From: Aliihoeflea sp023389195
GTDB lineage: Bacteria > Pseudomonadota > Alphaproteobacteria > Rhizobiales > Rhizobiaceae
Length of the DNA: 64,000 bases
Reading direction: 5' to 3'
Assembly (NCBI GenBank): GCA_023389195.1
Contig: JAEWET010000004.1
Coordinates: 1-64,000, forward strand
Shown here: in pieces, positions 29,780-37,911 of the stretch
Position numbering within the stretch: the stretch's first letter is position 1
Layout: each line of letters starts with the position of its first letter
Notes under the pieces: generated by a model
What the model was told of the DNA's origin: nothing
Seen by the model: the letters and a program-made list of their open reading frames with translations, nothing else
Databases searched by the model: none
Translations under genes and position numbers: made by a program

Positions 29780-31023
29780 TGGGCGCGACGGCTGAAGGGC
29801 GGCACCCGGCCGCAATGCTCGATCATTTCGCCGGCGACACGGCAAGCGACCGCGATGCGCAGACGCTGGAGCGCGGGCGCCGGCTCGACATCTACCCCGC
29901 CTCGACCGGCTACGACCTCGTCACCGAGCTCGACCATCTGGCACAGCGCGCGATTGAGCCGAACGTGTTCTTCAACCCGCGCTTCCTTGCGCCCGCCATG
30001 CCCCGGCTCGAAGATCGGGAGGTGCGGCTTGCCGTCATGCGCGACGAGCGCGATGCCCGGAGCCGGTTGCGGCTGCTGGTTCCGTTCTCGGTCGAACGTC
30101 CGCTGCTGCGCCTTGGCCCACCGGCCATCCGCACCTGGGCGAGCCCGTTCGGACCGCTCGGCACGCCGCTCGTCGATCGCGACGACCCGCAGGGCATCGT
30201 CGCCGATTTCCTGCGCCTGATCGCAGCGCCCGAAAAAGCCCTGCCGAAGCTGATCCAGTTTCCCGACATCCGCATCGACGGCATTTTCGCCGCGACGCTG
30301 CAAAGCGCAGCGGCCGAGCTCAATTTGCCCATCCTGCGCGTCATGGAGCGCGAGCGGCCCGTGCTGCATTCAGATCTCGACGGCGACGCCTACCTCGCCG
30401 GTACGCTCAAGAAACACTACCGCGAACATCGCCGCCTGGAACGCCGGCTCGCAGAAAAAGGCGATCTGGTCTACGACATCGCCGAGACGCCGGAAGAAAA
30501 CCGGCTCGCCGTCGAGACGTTCCTGGCGCTGGAGGCGAGCGGATGGAAGGGCCGGGCCGGCACGGCGATGGTCGTCGACCGCTTCCGCGCCGCCTTCGTT
30601 CGCGAAGCGGTGGCGGGCTTGAGCGAACGGGCCATGTGCCGCATCCACACGCTGTCGCTTTCGGGCCGACCGATTGCCTCGCTCGTCGTCTTCGTCGAAT
30701 CAGGCGTCGCCTATACGTGGAAGACCGCGTTCGACGAGGAATTCGCCGCCTGGTCGCCGGGCGTGCTGCTGATGGCGGAAGTGACGCGCCGTCACCTCGA
30801 GGACCTCAACGTCACCATGAGCGATTCCTGCGCCGTTCCCGATCACCCGGTCCTGAGCCGCATGTGGTCCGAACGCTCGACGCTGGCGACGCTGATCGTC
30901 GGGCTCGAACCCAAGGCGGACAGGCTCGTCAACGCGTCCGCGCTCGGGCTCGAACGCGAGGCGCGGCTGCGCGATCTCCTGCGCCGCGCGCGCTCGAGCG
31001 TCAGGCGCACCCTGCGGCGATGA
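29779..31023 (+). CDS. CelD/BcsL-like GNAT-fold acyltransferase
   Basis: A 414-residue protein resembling the FemAB/CelD group of GNAT-fold enzymes (PF13480-type). The conserved block LKKHYREHRRLERRLAEKG...ETFLALEASGWKGRAGTAM lies at about 205-260, followed by the acyl-acceptor part (RIHTLSLSGRPIASLVVFV). Relatives are found in exopolysaccharide and cellulose loci. Its start ATG shares one base with the flippase stop, so the two are translationally coupled. The substrate is unknown. Confidence 0.83.
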   Translation: MGATAEGRHPAAMLDHFAGDTASDRDAQTLERGRRLDIYPASTGYDLVTELDHLAQRAIEPNVFFNPRFLAPAMPRLEDREVRLAVMRDERDARSRLRLLVPFSVERPLLRLGPPAIRTWASPFGPLGTPLVDRDDPQGIVADFLRLIAAPEKALPKLIQFPDIRIDGIFAATLQSAAAELNLPILRVMERERPVLHSDLDGDAYLAGTLKKHYREHRRLERRLAEKGDLVYDIAETPEENRLAVETFLALEASGWKGRAGTAMVVDRFRAAFVREAVAGLSERAMCRIHTLSLSGRPIASLVVFVESGVAYTWKTAFDEEFAAWSPGVLLMAEVTRRHLEDLNVTMSDSCAVPDHPVLSRMWSERSTLATLIVGLEPKADRLVNASALGLEREARLRDLLRRARSSVRRTLRR

Positions 31024-31115
31024 GTTTCGCAAGCTTGCTTTTTGCGCCCTGCCAGCCGATGTAGGGAATGCGGGCTGCGGCCTGCATCGAAAGCGGTGCG
31101 ACGAAAGAGTGCCTG

Positions 31116-31358
31116 ATGGATTCCGATAGATTCGCCCTTAGCCTGATGATCGTCTTCGGCAGCCTCATCATCGGCGGGCTCATGCTCGCCGGCCTGATGT
31201 GGACCGACAAGCCGACCTTTCTCTACGCGCTGGGCGGCGCGGTCTCGATCTGGTTCTGCTCGTTCGCCGTCATGTTCGACCAGAAGCGCGCCTATCTCGT
31301 GCTGCTGGTGATCGCGATCGTGCTCGTCGCCGCCTCGATCACCGCCTTCGTGCGCTGA
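31116..31358 (+). CDS. Small membrane protein, hypothetical
   Basis: An 80-residue, strongly hydrophobic protein with three predicted spans (about 6-30, 34-52 and 58-78) and almost no soluble part. The ATG at 31116 follows GAAAGAG. It lies about 90 nt after the CelD-like gene on the same strand and could be the third member of that module. I do not recognise a family. Confidence 0.7.
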   Translation: MDSDRFALSLMIVFGSLIIGGLMLAGLMWTDKPTFLYALGGAVSIWFCSFAVMFDQKRAYLVLLVIAIVLVAASITAFVR

Positions 31359-31365
31359 TCGCGCC

Positions 31366-32349
31366 TCAGCAATAGCGCTCCGGCCCGTTGGCCTGACCTT
31401 CCGAATAGCGGTCGCCATGGGCGAAGCCGACCGGCAGGATCGCCTCGATGGCGTCGAGATCGGACGGCGAAAGAACGATTTCGGCCGCCGCGGCATCTTC
31501 CTCCAGATGCGCGGCGCTGCGGGTTCCCGGGATCGGAATGACGTGCTCCCCGCGCGCCAGCGTCCATGCGATCGCAAGCGTTGCCGGCGAGAGACCGCGC
31601 TCCTTCGCAAACGCTGCGAATTTTCCGACATAGGCGCTGTTGTAGCCGAAATTCGGCTCGATGAAGCGCGGGTTCAGGCGCCGGAAATCGCCCTCGCCGA
31701 ACCGCGCCGGATCGACCGGGGTCGACGAGAAGATGCCGCGCCCGACAGGCGAGAACGCGACCAGCGCCGTGCCGAGACGCTTGGTCGCCTGCAGGAGGCC
31801 GAGTTCGGGAAGCCGCGTCCACAGCGAATACTCGTTCTGGACGGCGGCGACGTGGTGGACGGCATTGGCGCGTTCCAGCGTCGCCGGTGAAATCTCCGAC
31901 AGGCCGATCGCGCCGATCTTGCCCTCTTCCTTCAACCGCACCAGCGTCTCCATCACGTCCTCGATCGGCCGCGACTGTTCGCGGCGGTGGACGTAGAACA
32001 GCGCGACATGGTCGACGCCGAGGCGCTTCAGCGACGCTTCGAGCGAGGCGCGCAGATGCTCGGGCGAATTGTCGAAGCCGCGCACCGGCTTGTTCTTGAT
32101 CCCGGCCTTGGTGGCGATGGTGAAGCGGTTCGGATGATCCTTGACGAATGCCCCGATCACCTCCTCCGCCACGCCCTCGCCGTAGATGTTGGCGGTGTCG
32201 AGATGGTCGACGCCGAGGTCGAGCGCGCGGGCGAGCGTGCGATGGCTCTCGGCCATGTCCGTCGCACCGTAGATTCCGCCGAAACTCATGCAGCCGAGGC
32301 CGACCGCGCCGACTTCAGGTCCGTTCTTGCCAAGTCTGCGTCTTTGCAC
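31366..32349 (-). CDS. Aldo/keto reductase
   Basis: NADP-dependent oxidoreductase of the AKR superfamily (327 aa), YajO/PLP-reductase-like branch. The tetrad is visible: Asp and Tyr in LDTANIYG, Lys in IATKAG, and His in YVHRREQS. The C-terminal cofactor site IPGTRSAAHLEEDA is intact. The likely start is GTG at 32349 with GGAGAA upstream. The open frame continues upstream through the tRNA-Leu gene, but that part is translation of a tRNA and not protein. Confidence 0.9.
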   Translation of the reverse strand: MQRRRLGKNGPEVGAVGLGCMSFGGIYGATDMAESHRTLARALDLGVDHLDTANIYGEGVAEEVIGAFVKDHPNRFTIATKAGIKNKPVRGFDNSPEHLRASLEASLKRLGVDHVALFYVHRREQSRPIEDVMETLVRLKEEGKIGAIGLSEISPATLERANAVHHVAAVQNEYSLWTRLPELGLLQATKRLGTALVAFSPVGRGIFSSTPVDPARFGEGDFRRLNPRFIEPNFGYNSAYVGKFAAFAKERGLSPATLAIAWTLARGEHVIPIPGTRSAAHLEEDAAAAEIVLSPSDLDAIEAILPVGFAHGDRYSEGQANGPERYC

Positions 32350-32408
32350 GGGAACATTTCTCCGAGGGGATGGGATGGCGCTGCGCATCGCAGCGATCGA
32401 CGTCGGAT

Positions 32409-32493
32409 TGGTGCCCCTGGCCGGGATCGAACCAGCACTCCTTGCGGAACTCGATTTTGAGTCGAGCGCGTCTACCAATTCCGCCACAGGGGC
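32409..32493 (-). tRNA. tRNA-Leu (anticodon CAA)
   Basis: An 85-nt gene including encoded CCA. The acceptor stem GCCCCTG/CAGGGGC pairs perfectly. The anticodon arm CTCGA-CTCAAAA-TCGAG places CAA at positions 34-36, which reads UUG leucine codons. A long variable arm (TTCCGCAAGGAGT) and the T-loop GGTTCGATCC confirm a class II tRNA-Leu. No integrase or duplicated 3' end is nearby, so it is not being used as an attachment site here. Confidence 0.97.
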
Positions 32494-32526
32494 CCTGGAG
32501 CGAGGAGCGCTCCAAGATGGCTGCGG

Positions 32527-32554
32527 ACTATACGGTCCGACCCGAACCCGTCAA
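32527..32554 (-). promoter_or_regulatory. tRNA-Leu promoter
   Basis: Minus-strand TTGACG (32549-32554), a 16-nt spacer and TATAGT (32527-32532), about 35 nt upstream of the tRNA 5' end. Confidence 0.7.
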
Positions 32555-32641
32555 CCGGAATATCGGCCGGCCGCGACGGGGAATCGCATTGCGCCTGCAA
32601 CCGTTTCGCTCTAGCTGTGCCCGGCCGAAACGGGGAACTCC

Positions 32642-33223
32642 ATGCTTCGCAGACTCTACGACTGGACGATGTCGCTCGCGCGCACCCGCCACGCCGAAAA
32701 GGCCCTGGGCGGCGTGTCGTTCATCGAGAGCTCCTTCTTCCCGATTCCCCCCGACACGATCCTGATCCCGATGGTTCTGGCCGAGCGCCGGCGCTGGTTC
32801 CGCTACGCGGTGATCTGCACCGTCGCTTCGGTTCTGGGCGCGCTTCTGGGCTACGCCATCGGCGCCTGGCTGTTCGAGGCGGTCGGCCGGCCGATCCTCG
32901 CCTTCTACGGCAAGGAGGATTCGTTCGGCCAGGTCGCCGCCTGGTACAATGAGTGGGGTGGCTGGGGCGTGCTCTTCGCCGCCGTCACCCCGTTCCCCTA
33001 CAAGGTCCTGACGATTTTTTCGGGCGCGACGGGCCTCGACCTCGTGACGTTCGTCGTCGTATCGATCATCGGGCGCGGCCTGCGGTTCTTTTTCGTCGCC
33101 TGGCTGCTCTATCGCATCGGCGAGCCGATCCGGCTCTTCATCGAAAAGCATCTCGGCCTTCTCTTCACCCTGTTCATGGTGTTGCTGATCGGCGGCTTCG
33201 TCGCCGTGCGCTATATGTTCTGA
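32642..33223 (+). CDS. YqaA family (DedA/VTT-like) membrane protein
   Basis: A 193-residue membrane protein of the SNARE-associated/VTT superfamily. It has the characteristic SFIESSFFPIPPDTILIPMVL and AAVTPFPYKVLTIFSGATGLD segments and about four to five hydrophobic stretches. DedA-superfamily proteins affect lipid scrambling and membrane homeostasis; the exact role of YqaA is not settled. ATG 32642 follows GGGGAA. It is cotranscribed with dsbB, 11 nt downstream. Confidence 0.9.
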   Translation: MLRRLYDWTMSLARTRHAEKALGGVSFIESSFFPIPPDTILIPMVLAERRRWFRYAVICTVASVLGALLGYAIGAWLFEAVGRPILAFYGKEDSFGQVAAWYNEWGGWGVLFAAVTPFPYKVLTIFSGATGLDLVTFVVVSIIGRGLRFFFVAWLLYRIGEPIRLFIEKHLGLLFTLFMVLLIGGFVAVRYMF

Positions 33224-33234
33224 GAGGACGCGAA

Positions 33235-33747
33235 ATGGCCCTGAACGACACGATCGGACGCTTCCAGCAGGCTGCGCTCGCATTGCTCGCCGTCGGCATG
33301 ACGGTCACGGTCGGAACCGCGCTCGGCTTCCAGCATCTGGCCGGCTACATCCCCTGCAAGCTGTGCCTCGAACAGCGCACGCCCTACTATATCGGTGCGC
33401 CGATCATGATCGCAGGCCTCGTCGCCGCCTTCGCCAAGGCACCGCCGCTCCTGGTGCGCGGCATCCTCCTCGCCGGCGCGCTGATCATGACATGGAGCCT
33501 TTACCTCGGTGTCTTCCATGCCGGCGTCGAATGGGGCTGGTGGCTGGGACCCTCCGATTGCGGCGTGGTCGCCCCCGCACCGACCGGCGGCAGCCTGCTC
33601 GACGCGCTCGACAGCGTCATCCCCCCCTCCTGCGACCAGGCTGCGGGGCGCTTTCTCGGCCTATCCTTCGCCGGATGGAACGCGGTCGCGAGCTTCGTGC
33701 TGGCCGCAATCGGTTATGTCGCGGCGTTCAGGAGAGGATCGGCCTGA
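33235..33747 (+). CDS. dsbB: Disulfide bond formation protein DsbB
   Basis: Inner-membrane quinone reductase that reoxidises DsbA. The 170 residues hold four spans and two periplasmic cysteine pairs: C41-K-L-C44 and C109/C133. These equal the CxxC and the second loop pair of E. coli DsbB. The ATG at 33235 follows GAGAGGA. No dsbA is in the window. It is paired with YqaA. Confidence 0.9.
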   Translation: MALNDTIGRFQQAALALLAVGMTVTVGTALGFQHLAGYIPCKLCLEQRTPYYIGAPIMIAGLVAAFAKAPPLLVRGILLAGALIMTWSLYLGVFHAGVEWGWWLGPSDCGVVAPAPTGGSLLDALDSVIPPSCDQAAGRFLGLSFAGWNAVASFVLAAIGYVAAFRRGSA

Positions 33748-33765
33748 CACCGAGCCGAAAAAGGA

Positions 33766-34290
33766 ATGGCCCAGCCCCACCTGTTTTGCGTCTTGCCAGA
33801 TTCGCGCCGCGCCCGCGAAGCGGCCGAGCGGCTGTTCGAGACGGTGGAGCACGAGCTTCGGGCCCTCCTTCCCGAAACTGCCGAAATTCTGCACGTCGGC
33901 GCGACCGCCATACCTGGATGTCTCACCAAGGGCGACCTCGACGTCGTCATCAGGGTCGAGCACGCAGACTTCAGAGCCTCGGAGACAATCCTCGCCGACC
34001 GGTATGCCCGCAATCTGGGCTCGGCGCGGACCGAAGACTTCGCCGCCTTCGAAGATGGAGGTCGCACGCCCCATTTAGGCATCCAGTTGACCGCAAAGGG
34101 AGCGGCTTTCGACATCTTCCACCGTTTCGCCGCAACACTTCGCGCCGATCCAGACCTCGTACGGCGCTACAACGCCCTCAAGATCGCTTATGATGGGCAG
34201 CCCATGGATGACTATAGGGCAGCCAAGGACGCATTCGTGGCAGAAGCCCTGATCAGCGCCTCAGTGCAGCCGGACAGCTCTGCTCCATGA
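33766..34290 (+). CDS. GrpB family protein (nucleotidyltransferase-like fold)
   Basis: A 174-residue protein with the GrpB motif HVGATAIPGCLTKGDLDVVI, which aligns with the GS...D.D core of nucleotidyltransferases. Biological role is unknown. The SD AAGGA touches the start codon, which is unusual. Base composition looks slightly lower in GC than its neighbours, with codons such as AGA, GCA and ATA more frequent. It could be a later arrival between dsbB and the HNH gene. Confidence 0.8.
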   Translation: MAQPHLFCVLPDSRRAREAAERLFETVEHELRALLPETAEILHVGATAIPGCLTKGDLDVVIRVEHADFRASETILADRYARNLGSARTEDFAAFEDGGRTPHLGIQLTAKGAAFDIFHRFAATLRADPDLVRRYNALKIAYDGQPMDDYRAAKDAFVAEALISASVQPDSSAP

Positions 34291-34303
34291 TTGTCTTTTG
34301 AGA

Positions 34304-34861
34304 CTAAGGCTCCAGTTCGACATCCCAGTAGAGATAATCGATCCAGCTTTCGTGCAGATAGTTCGGCGGGAACAGCCGGCCATTGTTGTGAAGGTCGTGC
34401 ACGGTGGGCTGGTAGGGCTTTTGCCGGGGCCACATCTTCGCCTCGCGCGGCAGCATCCCGCCCTTTCTGAGATTGCACGGCGAACAGGCCGCGACGACGT
34501 TGTCCCAGGTCGTGGCGCCGCCGCAGCGGCGCGGGGTGACGTGATCGAAGGTCAGATCCTCGTGCGTGCCGCAATATTGGCACTGGAAACGGTCACGAAG
34601 GAAGACGTTGAAGCGGGTGAAGGCCGGGTGGCGCGACGGCTTCACGTAGCTCTTCAGGCACACCACGCTCGGCAGCTTCATCTGGAAGGACGGCGAGGAG
34701 ACGGCGTGCTCGTATTCGGCGACGATGTTCACGCGATCGAGGAACACGGCCTTGATCGCATCCTGCCAGGACCAGAGCGACAAGGGGTAGTAGCTGAGCG
34801 GGCGGTAATCCGCGTTCAGCACCAGTGCGGGCAAGCCATCCGGCGAGACGGCAACCGTCAA
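34304..34861 (-). CDS. HNH endonuclease
   Basis: A 185-residue HNH nuclease-like protein common as a single chromosomal gene in rhizobia. The zinc pair CQYC, the core LTFDHVTPRRCGGATTWDNVVAACSPCNLRKG (about 105-140) and a conserved N-terminus (PALVLNADYRPLSYYPLSLWSWQDAI) are present. The start is TTG at 34861, fixed by a perfect AAGGAGGT six bases upstream. No partner methylase or defence gene is adjacent. The cellular role is unknown. Confidence 0.88.
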   Translation of the reverse strand: MTVAVSPDGLPALVLNADYRPLSYYPLSLWSWQDAIKAVFLDRVNIVAEYEHAVSSPSFQMKLPSVVCLKSYVKPSRHPAFTRFNVFLRDRFQCQYCGTHEDLTFDHVTPRRCGGATTWDNVVAACSPCNLRKGGMLPREAKMWPRQKPYQPTVHDLHNNGRLFPPNYLHESWIDYLYWDVELEP

Positions 34862-34953
34862 GACCTGACCTCCTTCGAAGCGGCATCGATCGACACGAAC
34901 AATGTAAGCCCGACGTGACAGGGATGTGAAGCGACTTGTTGACGCTGCGTCGC

Positions 34954-35634
34954 TTATCCCAAAGGCGTTTGCGGATCGGCCTCGGCAGGCGTCAGCATCG
35001 GCGCGGCGCTGCGCCCCATCGTGGCGTGGTGGTAGGCCCAGAAGAGACGCGCGGCGACCCCGCGCCATGGGCTCCAGAGTTCGGCGATTGCGTGGAGATC
35101 GCGCTCGTTCGGACGCTCGTCCATGCCGAATGCGCGGCCGACTGCATTTTGCAGCGCGACGTCCTTGACCGGGAAAATGTCGGGATGGCCGGCGGAAAAG
35201 AGCAGATAGATCTGCGCCGTCCAGGGGCCGATTCCGGGCAGGACGGTGAGCTGGCCGATCGCCTCCTCGGCATCGAGCAGGCAGAGCGCCTCAAGGTCGA
35301 TGGCGCCGGAATCGAGCGATTCGGCCAGCGCCAGGATCGCCCGCTGCTTGGGCCGCGAGATGCCGGCTTCGCGCAGCATGTCGGGACCGCCTTCGGCGAT
35401 GGCATGCGCGGTCAGCGGATCGGCAAGCGCCGTCAGCCTGCGCATCATCGCCTGCGCGCTGGCGCGCGAGACCTGCTGCGACACGATGATCGACACGAGG
35501 CTCGGAAAGCCGGGCTCGCTGCGCCTCAGCGTCACTTCCTCGGCCGTCTCGATCACCGCCGTCAGCCGCGGATCGGCGGCTGCGAGCGCGCTCAATCCTT
35601 CGGCGATGTCGTCCAGTGTATCGATCCGGCGCAT
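34954..35634 (-). CDS. DNA-3-methyladenine glycosylase II (AlkA-like, HhH-GPD)
   Basis: Base-excision repair glycosylase that removes alkylated purines. The 226 residues carry the helix-hairpin-helix VLPGIGPWTAQIYLLF and the catalytic Asp in FPVKDVALQ; there is no iron-sulfur cluster. ATG 35634 is chosen for AAAGGA upstream and because the longer frame would run through the divergent gap to gluQ. Confidence 0.9.
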   Translation of the reverse strand: MRRIDTLDDIAEGLSALAAADPRLTAVIETAEEVTLRRSEPGFPSLVSIIVSQQVSRASAQAMMRRLTALADPLTAHAIAEGGPDMLREAGISRPKQRAILALAESLDSGAIDLEALCLLDAEEAIGQLTVLPGIGPWTAQIYLLFSAGHPDIFPVKDVALQNAVGRAFGMDERPNERDLHAIAELWSPWRGVAARLFWAYHHATMGRSAAPMLTPAEADPQTPLG

Positions 35635-35703
35635 GATGTTTGTCCTTTGCGGCGAACAAGCGTAGCAATCGGCGCTGACCTTGCGCAACGATCATCGGCC
35701 CGA

Positions 35704-36579
35704 ATGTCGCTTCCCGTCTTCCGCTTCGCGCCCAGCCCCAACGGGCCGCTCCATCTCGGCCACGCCTATTCGGCGCTTCTGAACCACGATCTGGCGCGGC
35801 AGGCCGGCGGGCGGTTTCTCCTGCGCATCGAGGATATCGACCGCGAACGCTGCCGGCCGCAATTCGAACGCGCGATCCGCGACGATCTCGAATGGCTCGG
35901 GCTCGAATGGGAGGAGCCGGTGCGGCGCCAGTCCGACCATTTCGACGACTATCTCGACGCGCTCGTCCGGCTGATCGAGGCAGAACTCGTCTATCCGGCA
36001 TTTCTATCGCGCGGCGACGTGCGCGCCTTCATCGCCGACGAGGAGGCGCAAGGGACGGACTGGCCGCGCGACCCCGACGGCGCGCCGCTCTATCCGACGA
36101 TCGAGCGAAAATTGCCTCGGCGCGAACGCCGGGCGCGGATTGAGGCGGGTGCGCCGTTCGCCTGGCGGCTCGACATCGACGCGGCGATGGAGCGCGTTTC
36201 TGGACGGCTCGACTGGCAGGAGCAGGGGGCGGGGCCGGACGGCGAGACGGGCCTGGTGCCCGCCGACCCGCGCGCGTGGGGCGATTTCGTCATTGCGCGC
36301 AAGGATGTCCCGACGAGCTACCAGCTCTCGGTCGTCGTCGACGACGCGATCCAGGGCGTCACCCATGTCGTGCGCGGGCGCGATCTGTTCCATGCGACGT
36401 CGGGCCAGCGATTGCTCCAGGAACTGCTCGGCCTGTCGGCGCCGGTCTATCTCCACCACGATTTGATCCTGGACGATGACGGGCGAAAACTCTCGAAAAG
36501 CCATTTCGATACGGGACTGGATGCCCTGCGCAGCGCCGGGCTGGAACCCCACGACATCCGCCGCATGGTCGGGCTTTAG
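35704..36579 (+). CDS. gluQ: Glutamyl-Q tRNA(Asp) synthetase
   Basis: Attaches glutamate to the queuosine in the anticodon of tRNA-Asp. The 291 residues form a truncated glutamyl-tRNA synthetase catalytic domain without the anticodon-binding part. The HIGH-like motif is PSPNGPLHLGHAYSALL and the KMSKS-like motif is KLSKSH. The zinc-binding cysteines present in E. coli GluQ-RS are missing: the position reads YPAFLSRGDV and the protein has a single Cys. ATG 35704 is the first good start. It abuts the convergent small membrane protein gene with no gap. Confidence 0.92.
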   Translation: MSLPVFRFAPSPNGPLHLGHAYSALLNHDLARQAGGRFLLRIEDIDRERCRPQFERAIRDDLEWLGLEWEEPVRRQSDHFDDYLDALVRLIEAELVYPAFLSRGDVRAFIADEEAQGTDWPRDPDGAPLYPTIERKLPRRERRARIEAGAPFAWRLDIDAAMERVSGRLDWQEQGAGPDGETGLVPADPRAWGDFVIARKDVPTSYQLSVVVDDAIQGVTHVVRGRDLFHATSGQRLLQELLGLSAPVYLHHDLILDDDGRKLSKSHFDTGLDALRSAGLEPHDIRRMVGL

Positions 36580-36873
36580 CTAGAGGCGCAACCGGCTGCC
36601 GATCGCCTTCAGACCTGCCAGAACCGCGACCGTGACGAATGCGCCGCCGAGCCCGTAGGTGGTCGCGAGCCGCAGGTCGGCGAATGTGTGGCCGACATGG
36701 TTGTAAAGCGCGATCGTCAGGAAAAAGCCGGCCACCAGCACGACCGTGTTGCCGATCGGCCCGAAACCGTCCGGTCCCATGATGGCGTCCATGCAAAGGC
36801 CGAGCAGGAACGACAGGATCGCGACGGATGCCAGCGCCAGGCACAGCCAGATGAAACTCAGATTCCAAAGCAT
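36580..36873 (-). CDS. Small membrane protein, hypothetical
   Basis: A 97-residue protein with three hydrophobic spans (about 5-30, 38-58 and 72-92). The ATG at 36873 has a strong AAGGA seven bases upstream, and the stop abuts that of gluQ. Upstream extension of the frame is a shadow of the EamA gene. I do not recognise a family. Confidence 0.75.
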   Translation of the reverse strand: MLWNLSFIWLCLALASVAILSFLLGLCMDAIMGPDGFGPIGNTVVLVAGFFLTIALYNHVGHTFADLRLATTYGLGGAFVTVAVLAGLKAIGSRLRL

Positions 36874-37017
36874 GCGATATCCTTCCCCTCCAAGGGTCAA
36901 GGATGCGCCCCGTCTGCATTCACCCGCATCTGTCATGAAACTGCGCTTCAATTCTTTCGATTTGATTGCGCGCGCCAACGCAATTAGAGCGGCTTCAGCC
37001 TGTCCGCGAAAGTTTCC

Positions 37018-37911
37018 ATGCCGCTCCTCATCCGCCTCGTCCCCATCGTCTTCGTGCTGCTCTGGTCGACCGGCTTCATCGGTGCGCGATATGCGATGCC
37101 GTGGGCCGAGCCCTTCGCGTTCCTGGCGGTTCGTTTCGGTCTGACGATTATCCTGCTCGCCTTGCTGCTCGCCGCGATAAGCTGGCGGGCGATGGATCGG
37201 CGGCAGGCGGTGCACGCGATGATCGCCGGCGCGCTGATCCACGGCGTCTATCTCGGCGGTGTCTTCTGGGCGATCCGCAACGGCATGCCGGCGGGGCTTT
37301 CGGCGCTGATCGTCGGCCTGCAGCCGCTGGCGACCGCGATGCTGGCGGCGGCGTTCCTCGGCGAAAGGCTGACGGCGAAGCACTGGGCGGGCATGGCGCT
37401 TGGCCTTGCCGGCGTCGCCATCGTGCTGGCACCCAAGCTCGGGGCGCTGGGCGGCGTCACCGCCGCGACGCTCGCATCGTCGATCCTCGCGATGCTGGCA
37501 ATCAGTGCCGGGACCGTCTGGCAGAAGCGCTTCGTTGCGAGCGGCGACCTCGTCGTCGGCACGATCTGGCAATATGTCGGCGGCGTGGCGCTGATGCTCG
37601 TCGCAACGCTCGCATTCGAGACGCAGACCTACCAGCTCACCGGCGAACTGCTCTTCGCGATGGCGTGGCTGGTGCTGGTCCTCTCGCTCGGCGCGATCTT
37701 CCTCCTGATGTACCTCATCCGCGAGGGCGAGGTGGCGAAGGTGTCGTCGCTGTTCTTCCTCGTGCCGTCGGTGACGGCGCTCGTCGCCTGGCTGCTGTTC
37801 GACGAGACGCTCAACGCGGTGCAGATCGCCGGCATGGTGCTGACGACCATCGGCGTGGCGGTGGCAACGCGGAAGGCTCAGCCCGGAACGCGCGCCCGGG
37901 CCTCGAAATAG
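37018..37911 (+). CDS. EamA/DMT family transporter
   Basis: A 297-residue drug/metabolite transporter with ten predicted spans in two EamA repeats. The first ends at FLGERLTAKHWAGMALGLAGVAIV, the second at LLFDETLNAVQIAGMVLTTIGVAV. Such proteins export amino acids or metabolites; the substrate is unknown. ATG 37018. Its 3' end overlaps the convergent YihY gene by 34 nt. Confidence 0.9.
   Translation: MPLLIRLVPIVFVLLWSTGFIGARYAMPWAEPFAFLAVRFGLTIILLALLLAAISWRAMDRRQAVHAMIAGALIHGVYLGGVFWAIRNGMPAGLSALIVGLQPLATAMLAAAFLGERLTAKHWAGMALGLAGVAIVLAPKLGALGGVTAATLASSILAMLAISAGTVWQKRFVASGDLVVGTIWQYVGGVALMLVATLAFETQTYQLTGELLFAMAWLVLVLSLGAIFLLMYLIREGEVAKVSSLFFLVPSVTALVAWLLFDETLNAVQIAGMVLTTIGVAVATRKAQPGTRARASK

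Noticed and set aside
32350..32487. N-terminal extension of the aldo/keto reductase
   Set aside because: The first about 26 residues are the translation of the tRNA-Leu gene.
32409..32493. tRNA-Leu as an attachment site of an integrated element
   Set aside because: No integrase, no duplicated tRNA 3' end and no composition change on either side.
34304..34861. HNH gene as part of a defence island or homing element
   Set aside because: It stands alone among housekeeping genes and resembles a conserved single-copy rhizobial family, with no methylase, helicase or disrupted host gene.
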